This document shows positions 17,338 to 27,253 of a DNA stretch of 64,000 bases, piece by piece. A program made the position numbers and the translations under genes. The stretch lies in the NCBI GenBank assembly GCA_016720925.1, contig JADKJR010000004.1:186001-250000 (forward strand), written 5' to 3'. The notes below the pieces were generated by a model. That model was given only the letters and a program-made list of their open reading frames with translations. It was not told where the DNA came from and searched no databases. The stretch is from Betaproteobacteria bacterium. GTDB taxonomy: Bacteria; Pseudomonadota; Gammaproteobacteria; Burkholderiales; Usitatibacteraceae. Each line of letters starts with the position of its first letter. Position 1 is the first letter of the stretch.

Positions 17338-17355
17338 CGCGGAAATGTTTCCGCG
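17338..17355. terminator. Short hairpin between convergent genes
   Basis: Perfect inverted repeat CGCGGAAA-TG-TTTCCGCG between the dipeptidase and dacB stops. It lacks a clear T-run in either direction, so its terminator activity is uncertain. Confidence 0.4.
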
Positions 17356-18864
17356 CTAATAAAGTGCGGTACCGGAGCGTGCCGCCCAGTCGATCATTGC
17401 ATCCAGTATCGGCTTGGCGATCGGGCTAACCGGCCCATTGGGAGACGCGTGATTGATCATCGCCACGACGATACAGGGCTCCTTCGCCGCATTGGTCACA
17501 TAGCCCGCCACCGCCGCGGTATTGTTGAGCGTGCCTGTCTTGATCCGCGCATGTTGCGCGCCAGGGCTGTCCCGCAAACGGGTTTTCATCGCGCCATCGA
17601 CGCCGACAATCGGAAGGCTGGCCATGAACTCGGGTGCCCAATCGCTACTGGCTGCCGCCCTCAGGACGGCCGCAAGTTGCTGTGGACGAATACGTTCCTT
17701 TCTTGACAGGCCAGAGCCATTTTCCAGTATCAGTCCGGCATCATCGATTCCGCGCATCTGTAGCCAGGCGCGCACTTCTTTTTCCGAACGCATCGCGGTA
17801 TGTTCGTTCGCGAGCGCCGCGACGGGGACATCGGTATTCTGTGTTCCCAATCTTCCCAGCGTAAGGTATACCAATCGCGTTATCGGATTATCCGACCGCT
17901 TGTTGATGTCGCGCACAACTTCTGCCAATGTTCGCGACTTGTGCTCAGCCAGCAGTCGCGCATCGGCAGGCATCGCGCCATCACGCGTGACGCCGCGGAT
18001 CGTGCCGCCGAGGCTGCGCCACAAGGTGCGGAACATTCGATCGGTGAAATCGGCTCGGTCAATCACGTTAAGCCTGGTTGAAATCGAACAATTTCTTGGA
18101 AACTCTCCCGTCAGTTGAATGCCGATCGAACCATCTCCATTTCTGATGGTGGTGGGTATTTTCCAGCCATCCTCCCATTGGTCGCACGAGCGATCAATCA
18201 TTGTCATTTTCGAATCAACAGTTATGCCGTCGAGTGCCGGTGTCATTCTCATGGCAATGATGTTGTCACTGGATTCAAAGTCGAATTTCAGCAGATTGGT
18301 ATTAAGCAACAACGCGTCGGGGATGACGTTGTAGTGAAATTCCGGTGCCTCGTCGAAAGGAGGAACGCCAATGTCCATGCGCGGAGGGTTAAACGCAAGA
18401 CGATCAACGATAAGATCTCCTTGAATGTCGCGGATTCCTTTATTCCGAAGCATTTGCAGCATCGCCTGAAAGGCCTCCCAGTCGAGGTCAGGGTCGCCAA
18501 GGCCACGAAGGACCAGGTTTCCTGCCAGAACGCCATCTACGAGCACGGCGTCGGTACGCAACTCGGTTCGACCACGATAGGTCGGCCCCAAGCGCTCCAG
18601 ACTGACGATTGCGGTGAGCAATTTCAGTGTTGAGGCCGGTTGCAGGGGAATGCCAGACTGGTGCGAAAGGAGCGTAGCTCCGTCTGACACACGGACGACC
18701 AGCGCGCCCATGGCATTGACTGGAATGTTGGCGGTGTTCAGCATGTTAACCACCTCAGTGGGCAAGCCAAGTGGCGCGTGTTCTGCTCGCTGCACGGTCG
18801 TGGGCGAAACGCAGGCGCCTAAAAACAACAGGGCTGAACTGGCGATGATGCTGCATCGGAGCAT
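17356..18864 (-). CDS. dacB: D-alanyl-D-alanine carboxypeptidase/endopeptidase (PBP4, S13), lipoprotein form
   Basis: 502 aa. Active-site motifs of penicillin-binding class C: SxxK in PASTLKLLT, SxN in KRSDNPI and KTG in IKTGTLNN. The N-terminus has a signal peptide ending in lipobox LGAC (Cys near residue 18), so the enzyme should be lipidated; E. coli PBP4 is soluble periplasmic. Trims D-Ala from pentapeptides and can cut cross-links. Divergent from the TonB receptor gene; convergent with the D-Ala-D-Ala dipeptidase, which would act on a related product. Confidence 0.92.
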   Translation of the reverse strand: MLRCSIIASSALLFLGACVSPTTVQRAEHAPLGLPTEVVNMLNTANIPVNAMGALVVRVSDGATLLSHQSGIPLQPASTLKLLTAIVSLERLGPTYRGRTELRTDAVLVDGVLAGNLVLRGLGDPDLDWEAFQAMLQMLRNKGIRDIQGDLIVDRLAFNPPRMDIGVPPFDEAPEFHYNVIPDALLLNTNLLKFDFESSDNIIAMRMTPALDGITVDSKMTMIDRSCDQWEDGWKIPTTIRNGDGSIGIQLTGEFPRNCSISTRLNVIDRADFTDRMFRTLWRSLGGTIRGVTRDGAMPADARLLAEHKSRTLAEVVRDINKRSDNPITRLVYLTLGRLGTQNTDVPVAALANEHTAMRSEKEVRAWLQMRGIDDAGLILENGSGLSRKERIRPQQLAAVLRAAASSDWAPEFMASLPIVGVDGAMKTRLRDSPGAQHARIKTGTLNNTAAVAGYVTNAAKEPCIVVAMINHASPNGPVSPIAKPILDAMIDWAARSGTALY

Positions 18865-19196
18865 GTCGAAGCCTTGGGAAAATGACGGAAAGATGGCGCA
18901 GCAACAAGCGCACGTCAGTGGACGGCTACCTTCTGCAGTGCCTTTTCTGTTGTAAACATGCCAAAAATTGCGCTGGGATATTGCATTTATCCCAAACCGG
19001 TAGCACAGTAGGGCACATCAATAATAGTTTATGGGTATTAAAGCCGCTTGGCCAATATTCGGACAAGCGTTTTTTTTGGGGAGAGTACCTTTGCAACGTT
19101 TCCGCGCCGCATGAGTCGGCGAGGTTGACGATGCAGCTTGGTCTGCGCTCCCTTTGTTGTGAGAATCACTTAACGTCAAGACAGGGAGAACTCGCC
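18865..19196. other. Intergenic region between divergent dacB and TonB receptor genes
   Basis: 332 bp expected to hold promoters for both genes. It contains an AT-rich stretch (about 19015-19045) and a run of eight T followed by GGGG near 19070-19082. I see no clear -35/-10 pair, operator or structured RNA. Confidence 0.4.
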
Positions 19197-22097
19197 GTGA
19201 AAATAAAGAAGCTAGCTCAGGTTATCTCACTCATTTGCGTTGCTGGACCGGTTGTTTCACAACAGGCAGCCGCCCAGACCACTGATGAGCCCAGGAAGCC
19301 GCAGTCAGTTGAGCGCGTGGTCATCACAGGAAGTAGTATCAAACGCGTTGAGACCGAGGGCGCACTGCCAATCCAGATCATCACGCGCGCCGATATTGAC
19401 CGCCAGGGCATTGCCACTACCGAGCAACTCATTGCGACTCTGAATAGCAACGGCAACGGTCTAGATAATCTGGCCAGCAATTCGGACGTCGTCGATGGCG
19501 CGTCGCGCGGCAACAATGGCGCAAGCTCCGCAAACCTGCGCGGACAGGGATCTGCTGCCACCTGATATTGCTGAACGGACGGCGTGTTGCGTCGCACGGA
19601 TTGAACGGCGGAATAGTCGACCTGAGTTCCATCCCGCTCGCGGCAGTTGATCGCGTCGAAATTCTCAAGGACGGCGCGTCCGCGATCTACGGTACGGACG
19701 CCATTGGCGGCGTTATTAACTTCATTCTGCGCAAGGACTTCACTGGCCTTACCATGCAGGCGTCAACGGACAAGACGCAGGCGGGTGGTGGCGATATTAA
19801 CCGCTTTGCGATGGTCGGCGGCATGGGCGATCTTGCAAAGGATGGTTACAACGTGATGGTTTCGCTGGCGCACAGCGACAGCAAAATTCTGCGTGGCGAT
19901 GAACGTGATTTCGTCAATACCTTCCAGCCCGATCGCGGCTTATCGGTGGATACGCGAGGGACGCCATTCGCGACAATTTTTCCACTTTCCTCGACCAATG
20001 CGGCAGTTGTTCGGACCGTTCTGAGTTCGCGGGCGACACCGACCGGTCCGATCAACAACACCCTTTCGCCAATTCAGCCGGGGACCACCTTGCGAATCAA
20101 TGGTGGTATTAACATACTGGACTTGCCAGGCGGGACAGGCTGCAACTCAATTGATGGCATGGGTGCTTACGACGAAGTCCTGTGGGCGACTCCAGCGGCA
20201 AAATATGCCTGCGCATGGGACACCGGACGCGCCGCTGCATTGCAACAACCAATCAAGAATACCAACGTGGTTGCCAAAGCGACCTTTAACGTCGGCAATC
20301 ACGTGGTGTATGGCGAATTCACTGGTTCGAAAGCAGACTCCGCCAAGTCGTTTTCAAATAACCAAATCTCGAGCAGCACCGCTTCAACGAGCGCGCTATT
20401 CAATCTGACCTATCCCAGCACAGGCTCAAGCTACGACTATGTGTTCAACAAACTCGTGGCCGTGTTTCCCTCAATCGAAGAAAACCGCGGTCAGGGCATC
20501 GCATTTCGCTGGCGCTGTATGGAATGCGGTCGCCGTGAGTTGACGACGACTTCGGAGACGGCACGCCTTTTGATTGGTGCGGAAGGTAGTATTGGTTCAT
20601 GGGACTATCGAGTCGGTGCGTCGCAAGCTTACAGCGATACGCGGTCGAAGATTGGCGGGGGTTATTACTACAATGACTTGTTTTTCCCTCTGCTCAGGTC
20701 CGGAACGCTCAACCCGTTCCTGCTACCCGGCCAATCGCAAACACCGGCAGCCTTGGCGGCGTTGGAAGCCGCATCGGCTCGCGGCGTGACGCTCTATGGC
20801 GGCAAATTCACACTTGACCAAGTGGATGCGTCTGCATCAGGATCAGTCTACAAACTGCCGGCCGGCGATGTCATGGCGGCCGTCGGCGCAGACTTCCGGT
20901 CGGAAAAGTGGACGTTCCAGGGTGACGAGCGCGACCTCGCCAACCAGCGCGCCATCTTCAATGTCCCATTCGACAATGGCAATGCGCTGAGCGGCGTGAA
21001 ACGGGATATCAAGGCGGTTTATGCAGAGGTGCTGGTGCCGGTATTCAAATCGCTGGATATCACGGTCGCCGGGCGCCAGGATAACTACACGGGTTTTGGC
21101 AACACCTTTAATCCAAAGATTTCGATGCGCTACGTCCCAATGGACGAAGTGCTGGTCCGAGGTTCTTACAGTACCGGCTTCCGCGTGCCAACATTCAACC
21201 AGTTGTTCAACGGAATCACGGAGTCGCCAACATCCGGCGCGACGATTGTTGATCCCGTCAAGTGTCCGGCAAAGCTTGTCAGTGCAACGCCAGGCTGCGA
21301 ATCAATCTTGCCGAATACGCTGTTGGCGGGAGGCCAGATCTGGGGCCGGAGGAATCCAAGCAAGGCGGCTGGGGATAGTATTGGCGCCGACGCGCGACTT
21401 AAGTGCCAATATCGATTGGTGGCAGATTCGCAAGACGGGCACGATTCAGGCTCTCCCTGTGGCAACTTTGATTGCGAATTACGAACTGTTCACGTCGAAC
21501 TTCATTCGTGATGCAGCAGGAAATATTGCCTTTATTGACACCCGTTGGGTAAACGCCGGTGAGACCATTACCAAAGGTGTGGACGTTGGCGCGAAGCTCA
21601 ACGGTAAGATTCTGACTGGAAAATACTCGGCAACGATCGATGGCACCTACCTTCTCGAGAAGAAGTCGAAACTGGTGGCGAGCGCTGCGTTTGGCGCCAG
21701 CGAAATTGCCAATTTCACGCGCGCCGGCGATTTGGGGCTGCGCTGGAAGCATGCCGCTTCCTTCACTTACACGGAAGGGGACTGGAGCGGTTCGCTTTAT
21801 CAGTTCTACCGTTCTGGCTATAAGGATGCGGTATTGCCTGGCGTCGCCAACGGTAGTGTGGTGCCCCCGAACTGGGATCCGAACGTCAAGAGTTACACGA
21901 CGTATCACGCCAGTGTGACCTACACCGGAATCAAGAACCTGAGCCTCACCGGTGGTATCAAGAATTTGTTTGACCAGGATCCACCATTCAGCGCGGCATA
22001 TGACACCAATACCGGCGCCGGTAGTTCGTGGGAGCCACGTGTTGCCGATCCGCGCGGCCGTTCGTTTACTCTGCTGGTCAAATACACTTTCTTTTAA
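19197..22097 (+). pseudogene. TonB-dependent outer-membrane receptor, three frameshifts
   Basis: Start GTG 19197, preceded by AGGGAG, opens a signal peptide and a plug domain (VITGSSIKRVETEG). The reading frame breaks at about 19561, resumes at once as LLNGRRVASHGLNGG (plug), runs through the barrel, breaks at about 21334, is in a third frame for some 35 bp, and breaks again at about 21369. It then reads to the barrel end DPRGRSFTLLVKYTFF. Adding one C in each of three C-runs (ACC, GGCC, GGC) restores one frame of about 966 codons with receptor-like sequence at each join. The barrel is of the OmpA-like SusC-free type that takes up peptides or glycans in many proteobacteria; substrate unknown. 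Either a decayed gene or three assembly errors. Confidence 0.85.
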
Positions 22098-22143
22098 TCT
22101 GTAAAACGTGAATTCTTGAGTTTCTGTTTACGCCACAACAATC

Positions 22144-22171
22144 AAGGCCCCTGAAATCAGGGGCCTTTTTT
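22144..22171 (+). terminator. Rho-independent terminator after the TonB receptor
   Basis: Stem AAGGCCCC/GGGGCCTT with loop TGAAATCA, followed by T6. Confidence 0.9.
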
Positions 22172-22239
22172 GTCATATCACCAACGTGACTGGCTTCGGA
22201 CCGTTCGTCGTGATATTTCGAATATTTTCGGATTGACGC

Positions 22240-23364
22240 ATGAACATCAATGGCAATCGCCGTGAATTTGGCATGGTATTGGGCGCACTTGCGGCTACGG
22301 CAATGGGTGTGCCCGGCGATACACAGGCAAAGGCGCAGGCGCCCGATATGGTGTCGCGTGAGCATGATCTTTCGGTTCGCGTCAAAGCGCTCCCGCTCAT
22401 CAAGCCGCATGCGCTGGGCAGCGGCGCGGTCGTCGGTTTGATCGCCCCTGGCGGCGTCGTCGACGATGCTATCATCGAGAAATCCGTGCGCAACCTCGAA
22501 TCGGTGGGGTTTGCCGTCAAGCTCGGGAAAAATATCCGCGCCGCGCACGGTGGCTATGCAGGCTCCGTGGCACAGCGCCTTGCTGACCTGCACGACATGT
22601 TTCTCGACAATGAAGTCAAAGCCATCTGGACCGCGCGTGGTGGTTCGGGCTGCACTGCGCTATTGCCTCATGTTCGATATCCGCTCATTCGTGCGCATCC
22701 GAAAATTCTCGTCGGATATTCGGACATCACCGCGCTGCATCTCGCGCTATACCGCAAAGCGGGGCTGGTCACGTTTCATGGACCGGCGTGGTCGACATTT
22801 TCAGATTACTCGGTCAGCCAGATGATGGCGGTTTTAATGTCGCCCCGGCCGGAAACCGAGATCAACATGTCCGTCGAGAACAGCAGGAAGGCGATTGCGC
22901 AGTCAGAATTTGCGCTGCGCACCTTGCGCCACGGCATTGCTGAAGGCAGGTTGATCGGTGGTAATCTCAGCGTCATGAGCGCCTTGATCGGTACGCCGTT
23001 CGCCGCGCCGATCAGGAACAGTCTCCTTTTTCTGGAAGACGTCAGTGAGCCCCCTTATCGTATTGATCGCATGCTCACGCAATTGCAGCAAAGCGTGGGG
23101 GAATTAGGCCAGCCGGATGGCCTCCGGCTTGCAGCAGGCGTGATGCTGGGCGTGTTCAGCAAGGTCCGCGCACGGGATGGTGATGCATCCCTGACGCTCG
23201 GCGAAGTGATCGATGAACAATTGGGAAATCTGCCGATCCCGACGGTGTATGGATACTCGTTTGGCCACGTCGCACATCAAATCACGCTCCCGATCGGAGT
23301 CCGCGCCCGGCTGAATACGGCCGAGCAAACGCTGACCCTGCTCGAACCTGCGGTGCGCGCCTGA
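22240..23364 (+). CDS. Muramoyltetrapeptide (LD-) carboxypeptidase, S66 family, Tat signal
   Basis: 374 aa. The nucleophile elbow VGYSDIT carries the catalytic Ser; the Glu lies in LFLEDVSEPPYRIDRML split across the family motif, and the His in GYSFGH. Removes the terminal D-Ala from muropeptide tetrapeptides during wall recycling. The N-terminus NRREFGMVLGALAATAMG has a twin-arginine pattern, so export to the periplasm is likely, unlike the cytoplasmic E. coli LdcA. It follows the receptor gene and its terminator, and fits the murein-peptide theme of this region. A relative, MccF, detoxifies microcin C, but the context favours murein. Confidence 0.88.
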   Translation: MNINGNRREFGMVLGALAATAMGVPGDTQAKAQAPDMVSREHDLSVRVKALPLIKPHALGSGAVVGLIAPGGVVDDAIIEKSVRNLESVGFAVKLGKNIRAAHGGYAGSVAQRLADLHDMFLDNEVKAIWTARGGSGCTALLPHVRYPLIRAHPKILVGYSDITALHLALYRKAGLVTFHGPAWSTFSDYSVSQMMAVLMSPRPETEINMSVENSRKAIAQSEFALRTLRHGIAEGRLIGGNLSVMSALIGTPFAAPIRNSLLFLEDVSEPPYRIDRMLTQLQQSVGELGQPDGLRLAAGVMLGVFSKVRARDGDASLTLGEVIDEQLGNLPIPTVYGYSFGHVAHQITLPIGVRARLNTAEQTLTLLEPAVRA

Positions 23365-23791
23365 CGTTGCGAGACGCGAGAATCGCGGTACTCCGCAGCT
23401 ACCGACATCAGTTGTCCACATCGCCCCTTTACAGATTGACCAAGAGAGTATTGGCGGTGACAAACTGCTACAGCTATTTACACAGGAAACCCTGGAGAAT
23501 GCGGTTACGTGGCGTTGAGCGGTGTTGCACAGTTTTTCCCATTCGGCTTTCCAGATGGCGGTCAATGGTGACTGTCGATTCACGACGCTTTTCCTGCGAT
23601 TGGTCGCAATCCGCTGGCGCCGGCAGGACGGCCTGCCGAGAATTCGCAGTACGGACGCCGGAAAAGTTGCCGCAAGGCCATAACCGCGATATCCGGTTTC
23701 AGTTGGCAGATTGTCGAGTGTCGCGATGGAACCAGGCGACTGCGCGATCCATAGCAGGAGAATCGTTTCCAAAAATGAAAAGGACTTCCCC
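23365..23791. other. 427-bp intergenic region
   Basis: Lies between the LD-carboxypeptidase and a secreted-protein gene. A 142-codon open frame here has composition and content unlike a real protein and I do not call it. A small GC hairpin GGCAGG/CCTGCC is at about 23620-23635, without a T-run. No other feature is recognised. Confidence 0.4.
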
Positions 23792-24670
23792 ATGAAAATT
23801 GGCATGAAAATTCTGGTGGTCACTTGCCTGACGTTGTCGGGCGCGGGCGCATTCGCTCAGACCCCAAGCGATGCCGCCGCGGTACCAAAGCAAAAGGTCT
23901 ATGCCCTGATTTCCGCGGTCGGCGATCAATTCACCTACGTCACGCAAAAACAATCGGTGGGCTCAAATGTTCTTGATCACTATGATCGCAAGGTCATTAA
24001 GATTCCGAATGACGCGATCAACGCGTCGGTGTTGAAGGGCCTGGACAACGCCATTGCGCAGCGCGATCCCGGCAGCACGCGAATTCTGGCCCGGTTGAAT
24101 CCGCTGGAAATGGACGGCGTGCGCCCGGCTGATCGCGAAAAGATCGCGATGGGCAAGTTGATTGCAACGCTCGAGAGATTTCCGCAGCGTCAGGAATGGG
24201 ACACGATCATCGTTGTGACGCCAAAATTCCAGTTTTCCGAGCGCAAGGGAATGGGCAGCAAGCTGGAAGGCATCGGCGTCTATGTTCAACCGCTTGAGAG
24301 CGGAAAACTGACCGACGATGCCGGCGTCGACTTTCTCGGTGACGAGGGCGAAGAAACCATCACGCCGGATGGAAAGCCAGGCAGGCGATCCAGTACGTTT
24401 GTCGCGCCTTACAATTACACGCAAACTTGGGTATTCGATGCCAAGACGCTGAAGGTGCTGGAGACAAGCGCGCGGTATGAGTTTCAGAAAATCTTTGACC
24501 AGGAGTCGACCGCGCTGAATGTGGCCAATAGCATACCGGTCGCAAAACTTGCACAGATTTTCACTACTTTCGTCGAAAAATCCGTGGCGCGCGGTGTCGG
24601 TGAGGCGCTGCCGATTGTGGAAATGGGCGAGATCAAGCCGGTCGCGGTACAGCCCGTAAAGCCGAAATAA
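23792..24670 (+). CDS. Secreted protein of unknown function
   Basis: 292 aa. Clear signal peptide (MKIGMKILVVTCLTLSGAGAFAQ) read over about 23 residues, cleaved after AFA. The mature protein is soluble, without further hydrophobic segments. It has an FVAPYNYTQTWVFDAKT segment (a conserved-looking aromatic stretch) and a DGVRPADREKIAMGKL segment. I do not recognise the family and see no catalytic motif. ATG 23792 follows AAAGGA at good spacing. Likely monocistronic: the next gene is convergent and a dispersed repeat lies between them. Confidence 0.7.
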   Translation: MKIGMKILVVTCLTLSGAGAFAQTPSDAAAVPKQKVYALISAVGDQFTYVTQKQSVGSNVLDHYDRKVIKIPNDAINASVLKGLDNAIAQRDPGSTRILARLNPLEMDGVRPADREKIAMGKLIATLERFPQRQEWDTIIVVTPKFQFSERKGMGSKLEGIGVYVQPLESGKLTDDAGVDFLGDEGEETITPDGKPGRRSSTFVAPYNYTQTWVFDAKTLKVLETSARYEFQKIFDQESTALNVANSIPVAKLAQIFTTFVEKSVARGVGEALPIVEMGEIKPVAVQPVKPK

Positions 24671-24735
24671 TGATGCTGAATCCGTCATTCCCGCCCGCGC
24701 GAAAATGATGGGACAGGACACGCTTCGCGACATAT

Positions 24736-24803
24736 AAACACAAGCGCTGGCGCGCCTTTCCAGGCATTTATTGCCGGAAATGCGCACCAGTGCTAGTGTT
24801 TGC
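24736..24803. repeat. Dispersed intergenic quasi-palindrome, copy B
   Basis: Arms AAACACAAGCGCTGGCG and GCACCAGTGCTAGTGTTT with an inner hairpin CAGGCATTTATTGCCGG. It sits between two convergent gene ends. Confidence 0.8.
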
Positions 24804-24817
24804 CTTACCTACGCGGG

Positions 24818-26337
24818 CTACCAGGTGTACCGGACGGTATAGCGTATTACCGCCTCGGCGCCCTTGGCCAACCGCACCGGAAAGTGAATGGTCCGTGCAT
24901 CGACCTTCTCGAAATCCTGTGATTTCTTCGTGACTGCCCAGGTCGTCCAGCGATAGGGATTTTCTTTCGCAATAACGGTGACCGCTTCGTCTTTCTGGTT
25001 ACGCAACTTGATTTCAATTTCCTCTTCCATCACCTTGCCGGTGCTGTCGTAGCGAAAATCCACTTGGCGGCGCTCGCCGACGACATCGAATGCGCTGCCG
25101 AGCTTGATCTGGATGGTTTCGTTTTTCGCGGTGTGGTCGATAAGGTCCTCGCCGATAAACTCCAGCGATTGATCGGCGGTGTCGAGCTTGGCCACGCGTA
25201 CCTTGCCCGCGGGAAGTGGAATGCCCAGCCGATTGTCTTCACGATTCTTGAAGCGCAGATATACATCCACCTTTTTGTTCGACTGGTTGCCGAAATTGCG
25301 ATCGGTCATCGGGCTACCGTAGTTGCCGAAGTACTGGCCGGCCTGGCCGTAGTACAGCAAGGTTTTTTTCGCACCACGCCGCGTGCCACCGGGAATAGCT
25401 CAATTTGTTTGGTGGCGTTATTTCGCAATGTCGTGGGTCTGCCAAGCGTGTAGAGGTGGTATTCGAAGAACGCCTTCTCGGCAAAACCTTCCACCTTTTC
25501 TGCCATCGCCCCGACACTGCGCTGAAGCATCGCCGGTGCGTACTGTGGCTGGGGTTTGGCGCGTTGCACATCGCCGGCCACCAGTTTCAGTTTGGCATCA
25601 TCGAATGTCGCGCCGCTCTGATTGATGATCGTCACCCACGCGCCTACATCCAGCTTGCACGCATTGGCGCCCAGGCCAGTTGCGTCGCTCAAGGTCAGGT
25701 TGTAATCGGTCCACCAGGTGATTCCGCCGGTCTGGAAACTCATGCGTGAGGGGTGTGTGCCAGCGCGTTCGGCGGCGATATCCCAGACGAGCGTCGGTTT
25801 GCTGATCAGGCCGCCGGGCAGGCTGCTCAACCGCACGCCGACGTAGTTGCTGATGGTGCGTATCGAGCCATCGGCTGCACGCAGGATCAACCCGCCTTGC
25901 GTGCCAATCAGAGTGCCGGTGATCGATTCCATGCTCTGGCCGCGGACCTGCTCCACGGTGACTTCGCGATCGAGATACTTCTGCAGCAATTTATTGGTGT
26001 TGGTAAGGTCGAACTCAAAACTCTGTTCGACCACGCGCGTCCCGGCCGGGTCGAGCAGGGACTCGAACGCGACCGTGGTCGGATCGATCAGTGCCGGAAC
26101 ATCCGAGACACGAATGACCGTGCGGCCCTTGCCGAGCATGACATCGCGCTGCTGCTTGACCATGGCGTATCCGGGCACGGCCATTCCTTCGCCGCCCGTC
26201 TGAAAGGTCGCGGTCGACAAGGTCCCCGGCTGAGCGCTGGAGTATATGGTGACGCTGGTCTGGCCGGTAGCAAGCGGTGCAAACAGGCCGACGACAACGA
26301 GGGCAATTGCAGTGACGGGGGAGGGGCGGTAGGGCAT
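24818..26337 (-). CDS. DUF4139 domain protein, interrupted at an A7 run (possible -1 recoding)
   Basis: Two frames together encode a typical DUF4139 protein of about 506 aa. The first frame (start ATG 26337, strong AAAGGAG site) has a signal peptide and runs to ELFPVARGVVRKK. The second continues TLLYYGQAGQYFGNYG to the C-terminus. The join is at seven A (25363-25369), where the first frame would otherwise end 17 codons later. A one-base backward slip on A_AAA_AAA, or one extra A, joins them. The family is secreted with unknown role. Divergent from the MoxR gene. Confidence 0.8.
25331..25370 (-). promoter_or_regulatory. Candidate -1 frameshift site: A_AAA_AAA heptamer plus hairpin
   Basis: The zero frame reads CGA AAA AAA CCT, so the heptamer is in the phase needed for -1 slippage. 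Seven nt (CCTTGCT) separate it from a stem of GTACT and GGCC pairing with GGCC and AGTAC, with a 2-nt bulge and a 5-nt loop (25331-25355). After the slip, translation continues as TLLYYGQ in the DUF4139 frame. Confidence 0.45.
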
Positions 26338-26359
26338 GAATGACTCCTTTGGTGGGAAC

Positions 26360-26389
26360 GTATAATTGCTTTAACGTTTCAATTCTCAA
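26360..26389. promoter_or_regulatory. Divergent promoter region of DUF4139 gene and moxR
   Basis: On the minus strand TTGAGA, an 18-bp spacer and TTATAC precede the DUF4139 gene. On the plus strand the same place holds a perfect TATAAT (26361-26366) 35 bp before the MoxR ATG, with no clear -35. The two -10 elements overlap, so the promoters may compete. Confidence 0.5.
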
Positions 26390-26401
26390 TTCGGGTTAAT
26401 C

Positions 26402-27244
26402 ATGAAGTTTACCGGCAGTCAAAACTATATTGCGACCGACGACCTGATGCTGGCGGTTAACGCCGCCGTTACCTTGCAGCGGCCGTTGTTGATCAAAGGC
26501 GAACCGGGTACCGGCAAAACCATGCTGGCCGAGGAAGTCGCCACCGCGCTCGGCAAGCGGCTTCTGCAATGGCACATCAAATCGACCACCAAAGCGCAAC
26601 AGGGCCTGTACGAGTATGACGCGGTTTCGCGCCTGCGCGATTCGCAGTTGGGCGAGGAGAAGGTCAAGGACATCAGGAACTACATTTCCAAGGGAACGCT
26701 CTGGCAGGCTTTTGATTCCGATGAACAAGTGGTGTTGCTCATCGACGAGATTGACAAGGCCGACATTGAATTTCCCAACGACCTTTTGCGCGAACTCGAT
26801 CGCATGGAATTTTATTGCTACGAGACACGCGAAACGATTGTCGCCCGGCACCGGCCGATTATCTTCATCACCAGCAACAATGAGAAAGAGTTGCCGGACG
26901 CGTTCCTGCGGCGGTGTTTCTTTCATTACATCCGCTTTCCGGATGCGGACACGATGCAGCGTATCGTCGATGTACACTTCCCGGAGTTGAAAAAAAACCT
27001 GTTGCGGCAAGCACTGGAAGTGTTCTTCGACATTCGCCAGATGCCGGGTTTGAAAAAGAAACCCTCGACGTCCGAATTACTTGACTGGATCAAGTTGCTT
27101 GTCGCGGAAGATATTCCGCCGGAGGCGCTCAAGTCCGGCGACAGCGCGAAGTTGATTCCACCGCTATACGGCGCGCTGCTGAAGAATGAGCAGGATGTGC
27201 ATTTGTTCGAGAAATTGGTCTTCCTGTCGAAGCGGAACCGCTAG
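26402..27244 (+). CDS. MoxR-family AAA+ ATPase
   Basis: 280 aa. Walker A GEPGTGKT (about residues 36-43), Walker B VVLLIDEIDKAD (about 115-126) and sensor I ITSNNEKELPDAFLRR. MoxR proteins act as chaperones for assembly or activation of partner proteins, normally together with a VWA protein encoded next to them, as here: the VWA gene follows after 9 nt. Cytoplasmic. The client of this pair is unknown; such pairs occur beside many unrelated enzymes. Confidence 0.92.
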   Translation: MKFTGSQNYIATDDLMLAVNAAVTLQRPLLIKGEPGTGKTMLAEEVATALGKRLLQWHIKSTTKAQQGLYEYDAVSRLRDSQLGEEKVKDIRNYISKGTLWQAFDSDEQVVLLIDEIDKADIEFPNDLLRELDRMEFYCYETRETIVARHRPIIFITSNNEKELPDAFLRRCFFHYIRFPDADTMQRIVDVHFPELKKNLLRQALEVFFDIRQMPGLKKKPSTSELLDWIKLLVAEDIPPEALKSGDSAKLIPPLYGALLKNEQDVHLFEKLVFLSKRNR

Positions 27245-27253
27245 TTTTCAGAC

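Noticed and set aside
18882..19196. Possible 105-codon N-terminal extension of the TonB receptor
   Set aside because: The signal peptide begins at GTG 19197 with a good ribosome-binding site; upstream residues are not receptor-like.
23367..23795. 142-codon plus-strand frame after the LD-carboxypeptidase
   Set aside because: Arg/Cys/Trp-rich, no family features, and overlaps the ribosome-binding site of the next gene.
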